64,000 nucleotides of DNA, from assembly GCF_001895145.1 (NCBI RefSeq), contig NZ_BDIR01000005.1, positions 248,001-312,000 on the forward strand. The letters run 5' to 3'. Source of the DNA: Arcobacter sp. LA11 (lineage in GTDB: Bacteria; Campylobacterota; Campylobacteria; Campylobacterales; Arcobacteraceae). This document shows, one piece after another, positions 54,261-61,927 of this stretch. The position numbers and the translations under genes were made by a program. Positions within the stretch are counted from its first letter, which is position 1; every line of letters begins with the position of its first letter. Below the pieces are notes generated by a model. It was given only the letters and a program-made list of their open reading frames with translations, had not been told where the DNA came from and made no database searches.

Positions 54261-56636
54261 ATGAGTAGCACATTTGATTATGAAAAATTAAAACTTTTCT
54301 TTATAGGAAAAGAAAAAATCAATGAAGAAAAATCTATTCCAGTTATATACAAAAATAAACACCTAACTACGCATGCTGCAATTATTGGTATGACAGGAAG
54401 TGGTAAAACTGGACTTGGGATTTCACTTCTAGAAGAAGCTGCTATTGATAATATTCCTTCTATTATTATTGATCCAAAAGGTGATATGGGAAACCTCTTA
54501 CTGACATTTCCAGAACTAAAAGGAAGTGACTTTGAACCTTGGGTTGAAGAGCAAGATGCTATTAATAATAATATGACAAAAAGTGAACTAGCACAAAAAA
54601 CTGCTTCACTATGGGAAAAAGGAATTACAGGAGATTTTCAAAGTAAAGAAAGAATTGCAAAACTAAAAAATAGTGCTGATTTTACAATATATACTCCAGG
54701 AAGTACAGCAGGTGTTCCTATTTCTATATTGCAAACTTTTAAAGCTCCTGCACAAGAAGTTTTAGAAGATAGCGATATTTTAAATCAATTAGTTAGTTCT
54801 ACGGTATCATCATTATTATCTTTAGTTGATATTAAAGATAATAGTTCATCAAAAGAACATATATTAATCTCATCAATTTTTATGAACTATTACTCTCAAG
54901 GAAAAGATTTAAATATTGAAGAATTAATTTCTTGCATTGTTACACCTCCTTTTAAAAAAATTGGAGTATTTGATTTAGAAACTTTCTTTGCTCAAGATGA
55001 TAGATTAAAACTAGCACTAAAACTAAATACAATTATTGCAAATCCATCTTTTAAATCTTGGATAGAAGGTGAGCCTTTAGATATATCAAATCTATTATAT
55101 GATGAGAATGGAAAAGCAAGAGTATCAGTTTTTTCTATTTCGCATTTAAATGATTCTCAAAGAATGTTTTTTGTTTCACTTTTACTAAACCAAATGCTTG
55201 CATGGATGAGAAGACAAGAAGGTACATCATCACTTAAAGCCCTACTTTATATGGATGAAATATTTGGATATTTCCCACCATCAAAGAATCCACCATCAAA
55301 ACAACCTATGTTGACACTATTAAAACAAGCTCGTTCATTTGGTATAGGAGTTATACTTTCTACTCAAAATCCTGTTGATTTAGATTATAAAGGATTAGCA
55401 AATATTGGAACTTGGTTTATAGGACGTCTACAAACTAAGCAAGATAAAGAAAAAGTAATAGATGGATTAGCAACTAGTGGAAACGTTAAATTTGATAAAA
55501 AAGAATTAATGAACTTACTTTCAAATTTAGATAAAAGAAACTTTATCATGAAAAATATCCACGAAGATGCAATTAAAGTATTCAAAACAAGATGGGTTTT
55601 ATCATATTTAAAAGGTCCTATTTCAAAAGATGATATAAAAAAACTTATGTCTGATAAAATTGCAAAAGCTTTAAATAAAGATACAACAAATGAAAGTACA
55701 AATACTCAAACAAGAGTAACACAACCTATTGAAAACTCTTCATCTAAACCCATTTTACCAAATGGTTTAGAAGAGAGTTTTAATTACATTTCACAAAGAG
55801 ACAATTATCAGATGCAACCATACTTATTAGCATCTTGTGAACTAAATTTCTTCAATGCATCAAAAAAAATTGATATAAAAAAATCAATTATTCAAAAAAT
55901 TTATTTAGATGAAACAGATTCAAATGTAAATTGGGAAGATAAAGAAGATTTAGAAGATAATCAATTTTCAAAAAAACAAAGAGCAAACTGTTCCTTTTAT
56001 AATGTTCCTACATTTATGCAAAATGCAAGAAGATTTAAATCTCTTCAAAGAGAATTTACAAATCTTATTTATCAAAATGATAAATTAACACTACACACTA
56101 TCTCTTCTCTAAAACTTACATCAAAACAAAATGAGAGTTTAATTGATTTCAAAATTAGAGTACAAGATAGATTAAATGAAGCTATTGATGAAAATATTGA
56201 TAAACTACAAACAAAGTATGAAAAAGAAGAGAATAGACTAGAAACAAAGTTAGAAAAACTTTACATAAAACTAGAAAAAGAAAAAGACCAAGCAAATGCA
56301 AAGACAACAGATACTCTTATTTCTATAGGCTCTTCTATTTTAGGAGCATTTTTTGGTAAATCAATGCTAAGTAAAACAAATGTAGGCAAAGCAGCCTCTA
56401 GTGTAAAAAATGTTTCAAAAGTTTTAAAAGAGAAAAAAGATGTTAAGTTTGTAGAAGCTGAAATTGAAGAACTTTCATCTGACATTGAAAATTTAAAAGA
56501 AAAACTTGAAAATGAAATTGAAAAGATAAATGAAGAGTATAATATATCAAATTATGATATTGAAGAAACATATATAAAACCAAGAAGAAAAGACATTTAT
56601 AATGTAAAACTATCACTTCTTTGGGAGGAAATTTAA
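54261..56636 (+). CDS. HerA-like DUF87-type ATPase with C-terminal coiled coil
   Basis: 791 residues. The RecA-like core has Walker A GMTGSGKT (residues 43-50), IIDPKGDMGNLL, Walker B ALLYMDEIFGYFPP (about 325-338) and a sensor-like LSTQNPVDLDYKGLANIGTWFIGRLQT, all typical of HerA/FtsK-like pumping ATPases. The C-terminal third has coiled coils (about 640-676 and 720-766) around a Gly/Ser-rich hydrophobic patch (SIGSSILGAFFGKSML), possibly membrane-associating. No nuclease or NurA partner is next to it. Precise role unknown. Confidence 0.78.
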   Translation: MSSTFDYEKLKLFFIGKEKINEEKSIPVIYKNKHLTTHAAIIGMTGSGKTGLGISLLEEAAIDNIPSIIIDPKGDMGNLLLTFPELKGSDFEPWVEEQDAINNNMTKSELAQKTASLWEKGITGDFQSKERIAKLKNSADFTIYTPGSTAGVPISILQTFKAPAQEVLEDSDILNQLVSSTVSSLLSLVDIKDNSSSKEHILISSIFMNYYSQGKDLNIEELISCIVTPPFKKIGVFDLETFFAQDDRLKLALKLNTIIANPSFKSWIEGEPLDISNLLYDENGKARVSVFSISHLNDSQRMFFVSLLLNQMLAWMRRQEGTSSLKALLYMDEIFGYFPPSKNPPSKQPMLTLLKQARSFGIGVILSTQNPVDLDYKGLANIGTWFIGRLQTKQDKEKVIDGLATSGNVKFDKKELMNLLSNLDKRNFIMKNIHEDAIKVFKTRWVLSYLKGPISKDDIKKLMSDKIAKALNKDTTNESTNTQTRVTQPIENSSSKPILPNGLEESFNYISQRDNYQMQPYLLASCELNFFNASKKIDIKKSIIQKIYLDETDSNVNWEDKEDLEDNQFSKKQRANCSFYNVPTFMQNARRFKSLQREFTNLIYQNDKLTLHTISSLKLTSKQNESLIDFKIRVQDRLNEAIDENIDKLQTKYEKEENRLETKLEKLYIKLEKEKDQANAKTTDTLISIGSSILGAFFGKSMLSKTNVGKAASSVKNVSKVLKEKKDVKFVEAEIEELSSDIENLKEKLENEIEKINEEYNISNYDIEETYIKPRRKDIYNVKLSLLWEEI

Positions 56637-57109
56637 TGTTAACAGATTTTTTAAAAGAATTTAAAAGTATAGTATTATCTACAATTGATAAGAATAATAA
56701 TCCATTTACAAGTTATGCACCATATGTAAAAAAAGATGCAAAATATTATGTTTATCTAAGTTCAATGGCAAGACATACACAAAACCTGGATAATAACAAT
56801 AATGTTTCACTATTTTTTATAGAAGATGAAATCTCTTGTGCAAATATTTTTGGAAGAAAAAGAGTAGTTATTCAAGCTAATTCAAAAAAGCTTCCAAGAG
56901 ATACAAAAGAATTCGAAACTCTAATTAGTATGTTTGAAAAAGAGCATGGAGCAACAATGAATATGCTTAAAAGTATGAAAGACTTTTCGATATATGAATT
57001 CAAACCACATGGTGGAGAAGCTATATTTGGTTTTGGAGAAGCTTATAATATAGGTGGAGAAAACTTTGATGAGTTAATACAAAGACAAGGTCAAACAGGA
57101 CACAAATAG
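56636..57109 (+). CDS. HugZ-like pyridoxamine-phosphate-oxidase-fold haem protein
   Basis: About 157 residues with the split-barrel FMN-binding fold: LKEFKSIVLSTIDKNNNPFTSYAPYV, YVYLSSMARHTQNLDNNNNVSLFFIEDE, FGRKRVVIQA. The extreme C-terminus ends GQTGHK, like the haem-binding tail of Helicobacter pylori HugZ. It is shorter than HugZ (about 250) and lacks an N-terminal part. The ATG at 56636 overlaps the ATPase stop (TAATG) and has GGGAGG upstream. Confidence 0.75.
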   Translation: MLTDFLKEFKSIVLSTIDKNNNPFTSYAPYVKKDAKYYVYLSSMARHTQNLDNNNNVSLFFIEDEISCANIFGRKRVVIQANSKKLPRDTKEFETLISMFEKEHGATMNMLKSMKDFSIYEFKPHGGEAIFGFGEAYNIGGENFDELIQRQGQTGHK

Positions 57110-57133
57110 TAGAAGTTATTAAATAATTTCTAC
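57109..57133. terminator. Bidirectional terminator between hugZ-like and merR-like genes
   Basis: An almost perfect 25-bp palindrome, outer arms GTAGAA (57109-57114) and TTCTAC (57128-57133), one G-U pair, then TTATT/AATAA. It lies over both converging stop codons. Confidence 0.55.
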
Positions 57134-57457
57134 ATCTGTAATATCTTTACCTGAAACTTTTTCTAATTTTTGTTCAACTAAGTCTAAAAATTCTGTTTTA
57201 TTCTTTTCATCCATATTATTTTCTAAAATTTCATTTATATATTTAATACCATTTGCATTTATTTTCTTCATACTTGCCAAATAGTGTACAAATGAGATTT
57301 TTTTTACATCATTAATTGAATATAGTTTTTTAGCCTCTTTTTTTAAAGGTAAAAGCCCTTTCTCTTCATACATCTTAAGTGTTCTTACTTTTGCAGTTAA
57401 AAGCTCTGCAATACTACTTAAAGGTAATACATCTTTATCATTATCAAGTAAAGCCAA
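57119..57457 (-). CDS. MerR-family transcriptional regulator
   Basis: 112 residues with an N-terminal MerR winged helix (LPLSSIAELLTAKVRTLKMYEEKGLLPLKK, wing KKLYSINDVKKISFVHYLASMKKINANGIKYINEIL) and a short helical tail; no Cys-rich metal site. Start TTG at 57455-57457 with AAGG upstream. It is divergent from the BCCT transporter across 186 bases containing two perfect inverted repeats, so it is the prime candidate to regulate that gene. Confidence 0.78.
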   Translation of the reverse strand: MALLDNDKDVLPLSSIAELLTAKVRTLKMYEEKGLLPLKKEAKKLYSINDVKKISFVHYLASMKKINANGIKYINEILENNMDEKNKTEFLDLVEQKLEKVSGKDITDVEII

Positions 57458-57579
57458 AAAAATCCTTCTTAATTATTTAAAAAAATTATATCCTAGAAAT
57501 AAATAAATTATAATTAATCCAAAAAGATGTTGATTTTATACACTTAATAACTATAATTTAAGTCAATTTTAGTTATTTT

Positions 57580-57600
57580 AATTACATATATAATGTAATT
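57580..57600. promoter_or_regulatory. Inverted repeat 1 upstream of BCCT transporter
   Basis: AATTACAT-N5-ATGTAATT is a perfect 8-bp-arm palindrome containing a TATAAT (57589-57594). It abuts the second palindrome. Probable operator for a dimeric regulator. Confidence 0.6.
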
Positions 57601-57631
57601 ATTTTACACTATATATGTAAAATTTTATACT
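57601..57631 (+). promoter_or_regulatory. Inverted repeat 2 and candidate promoter of BCCT transporter
   Basis: ATTTTACA-N7-TGTAAAAT (57601-57623) is a second perfect palindrome. Its left arm contains TTTACA (57603-57608), which is 17 bp from TATACT (57626-57631). A regulator bound here would cover the -35 and the spacer. The start codon at 57644 is only 12 bases past that -10, so the TATAAT at 57589 may be the real promoter instead. Confidence 0.5.
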
Positions 57632-57643
57632 AAAGGATGTTAT

Positions 57644-59200
57644 TTGGATTCAAAGAATTCTGAAAATAAACACATACTAGGTCAAAATAATTTACAAAAA
57701 TTTGGTCTAGATATACACAATCCGGTGTTTATTATAAGTGCCATGCTAATATTGGTTTTTGTAATAGGTACCTTAATCTCACCAAAAGAGGCAAAAGAAG
57801 TTTTAGATGGGGCGAAATGGTGGTCAATAAACAATTTTGATTGGCTATTTATGTTATCTGGTAATATTTTCGTAATATTTTGTTTACTATTAATTTTTTT
57901 ACCAATTGGAAAAATACGTCTTGGAGGAGATGATGCAAAACCTGAGTTCACAACTTTTGCATGGTTTTCAATGTTATTTGCAGCAGGAATGGGAATTGGT
58001 CTTATGTACTGGTCTGTAGCAGAACCAGTTGCATATTATACTGCTTGGTGGCATACTCCACTAAATGTTCTACCAAATACGCCTGAAGCAAAAGAACTTG
58101 CTATGGGTGCAACAATGTTTCACTGGGGATTACATCCTTGGGCTATTTATTGTGTAGTTGGTTTATCATTAGCATTTTTTGCATACAGCAAAAAACTTCC
58201 CTTAACTATGAGATCTGCTTTTTATCCAATCTTAAAAGAAAAAGTTTGGGGATGGCCAGGTCATATTATCGATGTACTTGCAGTTTTTGCAACTATTTTT
58301 GGACTTGCTACATCTTTAGGATTGGGAGCACAACAAGTAGCTTCAGGGTTAAACTTTTTATTTGATATTAGTAAAGATGTAAATACTCAAATTATAATTA
58401 TTTTAGGAATCACTTCAATTGCTGTTATTTCTGTAATAAGAGGATTAGAAGGTGGAGTAAAAGTTTTAAGTAAAATAAATATTATTATTGCAATTTTGCT
58501 AGTTTTATCTATTATAATACTAGGACCTACTAGCGATATTTTATTAGGAACAGTAACAACATTAAATGCTTATGCTTCAAATATTTTTGAACTTAGTAAC
58601 TTTATTGGAAGAGAAGATACTGAATGGTTCCATGGTTGGACAGTATTCTATTGGGCTTGGTGGATTGCCTGGTCTCCTTTTGTAGGAATGTTTATTGCAA
58701 GAGTTTCAAAAGGAAGAACTGTAAGAGAGTTTGTCATTGCTGTACTTTTAGTTCCTATGATAGTAACAACAATTTGGATGAGTACTTTTGGATTAACAGC
58801 ACTTGATCAAGTTATTGGAAATATTGGAGCTTTAACAAATGGAATTACAGATAAATCACTTGCAATGTTTCAAATGTTGGAAAATATTCCATTTTCTTCA
58901 ATTACTTCGTTTATAGCTATAATATTAGTTATTGTATTTTTTGTGACATCTTCAGATTCAGGTTCGCTTGTTATTGATAGTATAACAGCAGGTGGAAAAC
59001 TTGATGCACCAGTTGTACAAAGAGTATTTTGGGCTGTAATGGAAGGATTAGTTGCAGTTACACTTTTATATGTAGGTGGTAATGATGCATTAAATGCTCT
59101 ACAAGCAGGTTCGATAACAACCGCACTTCCGTTTACAATTGTTCTTTTATTAATGTGTTATTCATTATATAAAGGTTTAAAAGAAGAACTTTCTAAGTAG
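57644..59200 (+). CDS. BCCT-family betaine/choline/carnitine transporter
   Basis: A 518-residue transporter with twelve membrane segments. The BCCT glycine motif AAGMGIGLMYWSVAEPVAYY and the Trp-rich signature WTVFYWAWWIAWSPFVGMFIARVSKGRTVREF are present. GMGIG (not GMGMG) is found in sodium-coupled members as well as others, so the ion is uncertain. Uptake of a compatible solute such as glycine betaine for osmoprotection is likely. No long osmosensing C-terminal tail. TTG start with AAAGGA upstream. Confidence 0.92.
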   Translation: MDSKNSENKHILGQNNLQKFGLDIHNPVFIISAMLILVFVIGTLISPKEAKEVLDGAKWWSINNFDWLFMLSGNIFVIFCLLLIFLPIGKIRLGGDDAKPEFTTFAWFSMLFAAGMGIGLMYWSVAEPVAYYTAWWHTPLNVLPNTPEAKELAMGATMFHWGLHPWAIYCVVGLSLAFFAYSKKLPLTMRSAFYPILKEKVWGWPGHIIDVLAVFATIFGLATSLGLGAQQVASGLNFLFDISKDVNTQIIIILGITSIAVISVIRGLEGGVKVLSKINIIIAILLVLSIIILGPTSDILLGTVTTLNAYASNIFELSNFIGREDTEWFHGWTVFYWAWWIAWSPFVGMFIARVSKGRTVREFVIAVLLVPMIVTTIWMSTFGLTALDQVIGNIGALTNGITDKSLAMFQMLENIPFSSITSFIAIILVIVFFVTSSDSGSLVIDSITAGGKLDAPVVQRVFWAVMEGLVAVTLLYVGGNDALNALQAGSITTALPFTIVLLLMCYSLYKGLKEELSK

Positions 59201-59219
59201 TAGTTTAAAACTACTACTT
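59195..59219. terminator. Bidirectional terminator after BCCT gene and pdxH
   Basis: A 12-bp perfect inverted repeat AAGTAGTAGTTT / AAACTACTACTT with a one-base centre overlaps the transporter's stop and touches the pdxH stop. Confidence 0.6.
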
Positions 59220-59859
59220 ATGGAGATAAACGCTCTATTTTCCAATTAGATTTACTATCTAAAATATAAACGAATCTATCATGTAATCTATCTGTACCAG
59301 CTTGCCAGAATTCTATTCTCTCTGGCTTTAAAATATAACCACCCCAAAAATCAGGAAAAGGAATTTCACCTTTTACAAATTTATTTTTAATTTCATTAAA
59401 TTTTGCTTCAAGAATTGACCGTGAACTTATAACTTCACTTTGATGAGATACCCACGCTCCAATTTGACTACCTTTAGGACGTGATAAAAAATACTTTAAA
59501 GACTCTTTTGAAGATATTTTTTCAATACTTCCTTCAATCTTAACTTGTCTATCTAAATCTAACCAAGGAAATAAAACTGCTGCTTTTGGATTTTCTATAA
59601 TATCTTGTGCTTTTTTACTTTTATAGTTTGAAAAAAATACAAAACCAGTTTCATCAAATATTTTTAATAAAACTGTACGAACACTTGGCATCATGTCTTT
59701 TCCTGTTGTTGCTAAAACCATTGCATTAGGCTCTCGTAAACCTACTTCAATAGCTTGATTAAACCAAGTTTCAAACTGTTTTATTGGATTTTCATCTAAA
59801 TCTTCTTTATTTAAACCTTTATCCATATATTGTTTTCTCATCTGAGTAATATCTATCAC
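59218..59859 (-). CDS. pdxH: Pyridoxine/pyridoxamine 5'-phosphate oxidase PdxH
   Basis: 213 residues; FMN-dependent oxidation of PNP or PMP to pyridoxal phosphate. Diagnostic segments are NAMVLATTGKDMMPSVRTVLLKIFDETGFVFFSNYKSKKAQDI, SRPKGSQIGAWVSHQSEVI, PFPDFWGGYILKPERIEFWQAGTDRLHDRFVY. The C-terminus ends with the conserved W-K-I-E-R-L-S-P. Monocistronic. Confidence 0.97.
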   Translation of the reverse strand: MIDITQMRKQYMDKGLNKEDLDENPIKQFETWFNQAIEVGLREPNAMVLATTGKDMMPSVRTVLLKIFDETGFVFFSNYKSKKAQDIIENPKAAVLFPWLDLDRQVKIEGSIEKISSKESLKYFLSRPKGSQIGAWVSHQSEVISSRSILEAKFNEIKNKFVKGEIPFPDFWGGYILKPERIEFWQAGTDRLHDRFVYILDSKSNWKIERLSP

Positions 59860-59934
59860 AAAAATTCCTATTTTTTAATCTTGTATTCTAACATCTTTTT
59901 TTATATAATCACATCAAAAAAAAAGTGAAGAATA

Positions 59935-60561
59935 TTGCAAAGAAATACTTGTTATAAATGTTATAGACCAAAAAGTTCATGTATGTGCGAATATATAAAT
60001 CCTATAAAAACAAATACAAAGTTTATCATACTTATGCATCCAAAAGAGTATAGAAAAACAAAAAATGGCACAGGGCATTTCACTAATAAATCACTTCATA
60101 ACTCTGAAATATTCATAGGTATAGATTTTACTGACCATGATAAAATAAATTCGATAATAAATAATCCAAACAACGAATCATACATTTTATACCCTGGAGA
60201 AAAAAGTATAAAGTTAAATAATCAATCAATTAAAACTGGAAAAAACATAGTTCTTTTTCTTATTGATTCGACTTGGCCATGTTCAAAAAAAATGCTAAGA
60301 GTAAGTAAAAATTTAAAAAAATTGAAAAGAGTGAGTTTTCATAGTAGAAAAATATCAGATTTTAAAATAAAAACTCAACCAAATAGTTATTGTTTATCCA
60401 CAATAGAAACAACACAATATATTCTTCAACTACTAAATAAACAAAATATAGAAAGTATAGACAATAAAAAGCTGTTAGAATTTACTAAACCATTTGAAAA
60501 AATGGTCGAATATCAAATAGAGTGTGCAAAAGACTTAAAAAAAATTAGATACAAAGAATAA
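59935..60561 (+). CDS. DTW-domain tRNA-uridine aminocarboxypropyltransferase-like protein
   Basis: 208 residues. The N-terminus has a Cys cluster for zinc (CYKCYRPKSSCMC). The DTW motif appears as DSTWPCSKKML; LYPGEKSIKL and NSYCLSTIETTQYILQ are the other family segments. DTW proteins such as E. coli TapT add an acp group to uridine in tRNA. TTG start with only a weak GAAG upstream, but TATATAAT provides a clear -10. Confidence 0.85.
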   Translation: MQRNTCYKCYRPKSSCMCEYINPIKTNTKFIILMHPKEYRKTKNGTGHFTNKSLHNSEIFIGIDFTDHDKINSIINNPNNESYILYPGEKSIKLNNQSIKTGKNIVLFLIDSTWPCSKKMLRVSKNLKKLKRVSFHSRKISDFKIKTQPNSYCLSTIETTQYILQLLNKQNIESIDNKKLLEFTKPFEKMVEYQIECAKDLKKIRYKE

Positions 60562-60572
60562 AGATAAATTTA

Positions 60573-61217
60573 TTATTCATTTGTATCTGGATTCTCAGCC
60601 TCTAACTGTGCATCTGTTTTAAGTAATTCTGCAATTTTTTCATCTATTATTTTTAATGTTTGTTCTTGTGTTTGATAAGATATTTCAGGTAATGTTCCAC
60701 CCCACATTTTCTCAGCTTCTTCAAAACCTCGAATAATACCTTTTTTAGCTTCTTCTAAAGCTTCAAAACTATCTCCTGCAATATTCATTACAAAAGAACT
60801 AACTCTAAAAGATGTTTGCTCAACACTAAAAAAACCACCATCTGATACTAAACTTTTTGCTTCATCTGAAGATAACTCAGTTATTGGTTTACCATCATAA
60901 CCAATTGATTTTAAACTAAAACCACCATCAATCTCTTTTCCTGATAAAAAATCATAAACCTCAGTATTATTAATAATATTCATCAAAGAATTTTGTGCTG
61001 ATGTATTTTTTTGTGATAACTCAACACTTTTTATATTTAAGAATACCTTTATACTCTCCATAGAAATAGAAACATTAACAGCAGAGTTATGAATCTTACT
61101 TTCATTTGATTTATGAATTGAACTATTTTCAGAATGAGACTTTTGTTCAACCTTTGTATCTTCAGCTTGAAAAGTACCAAAGTATTGATTGTCAACATTT
61201 AAACTTACAGCTTCCAT
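60573..61217 (-). CDS. Conserved hypothetical protein, C-terminus DUF5610-like
   Basis: 214 residues with no signal peptide. A polar N-terminal third is followed by SMESIKVFLNIKSVELSQ and the C-terminal SFVMNIAGDSFEALEEAKKGIIRGFEEAEKMWGGTLPEISYQTQEQTLKIIDEKI. The latter is reminiscent of DUF5610 proteins, but only weakly, so I give no function. Divergent from nothing; faces the DTW gene. The gap to the next gene (61218-61302) shows nothing. Confidence 0.6.
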   Translation of the reverse strand: MEAVSLNVDNQYFGTFQAEDTKVEQKSHSENSSIHKSNESKIHNSAVNVSISMESIKVFLNIKSVELSQKNTSAQNSLMNIINNTEVYDFLSGKEIDGGFSLKSIGYDGKPITELSSDEAKSLVSDGGFFSVEQTSFRVSSFVMNIAGDSFEALEEAKKGIIRGFEEAEKMWGGTLPEISYQTQEQTLKIIDEKIAELLKTDAQLEAENPDTNE

Positions 61218-61302
61218 ATCAAGCTCCTTTTCCCAATTTATAACTAATTATATTAATACAATTCTTAAAATTAGATTAAACATAATACTCATAATTATAA
61301 TT

Positions 61303-61818
61303 TTAAAATTCTATTCTATCTATCCTTACTCCTTTAGAACAGTCATCTGCACAGTTTTTAGGACTATACAAACAATATTTCAATATCTTTTTCTTATCAT
61401 ATCCTATGTAAATATTATTTGTTTTTTTATCTTTTCTTAAAATAGTAACTTTACAAATTTCATATAAATCATCTATTTTTTGAGGTATTATACCTTTTTT
61501 ACTATTACCTAAATTGTTTTTTCTTTCTGTAAATTTTTCTAAAATCTTTCCATTTGAATTCCAAGAAGAATACTCTTTTTTTATTATTTCATCATTTTTT
61601 ACATAGATTTTACTTCTATTTCCAAATCCTATCCAACTTATAAATTCTGAAGTAAAAGTATATGTAGAATTATTATTTATTTTAATTTCTTTCCAAATTA
61701 AAAAACTCTTCTCTAAATCTAAGATTTCATTTGAAAGATTCATTTGCTCAGATTTTTCTGCACTACAAGAAACAAAAAAAACTGTTATAAATGCTAATAA
61801 GACTGATTTTTTTAACAA
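61303..61818 (-). CDS. Uncharacterised lipoprotein
   Basis: 171 residues. A lipoprotein signal peptide ends at FVSCSAEK, so the mature protein would be anchored at Cys18. The rest is a strand-rich domain with two cysteines near the end (YSPKNCADDCSKGV), possibly a disulfide. I do not recognise a family. Divergent from the L,D-transpeptidase gene across 109 bases that hold a 12-bp inverted repeat. Confidence 0.65.
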   Translation of the reverse strand: MLKKSVLLAFITVFFVSCSAEKSEQMNLSNEILDLEKSFLIWKEIKINNNSTYTFTSEFISWIGFGNRSKIYVKNDEIIKKEYSSWNSNGKILEKFTERKNNLGNSKKGIIPQKIDDLYEICKVTILRKDKKTNNIYIGYDKKKILKYCLYSPKNCADDCSKGVRIDRIEF

Positions 61819-61846
61819 ATTTTGTACCTTTTATAAAAAAAACTAA

Positions 61847-61873
61847 AAAATTATAAAATAGTTTTATAATTTT
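61847..61873. promoter_or_regulatory. 12-bp perfect inverted repeat in divergent promoter
   Basis: AAAATTATAAAA-TAG-TTTTATAATTTT lies midway between the lipoprotein and L,D-transpeptidase genes. Each arm contains a -10-like TATAAA or TATAAT, so it may be a shared promoter/operator. Confidence 0.45.
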
Positions 61874-61927
61874 CTGATAATATTAGCTAAATTTAACTAT
61901 AATTCAAAAAATTATTTAGGTTATTAA

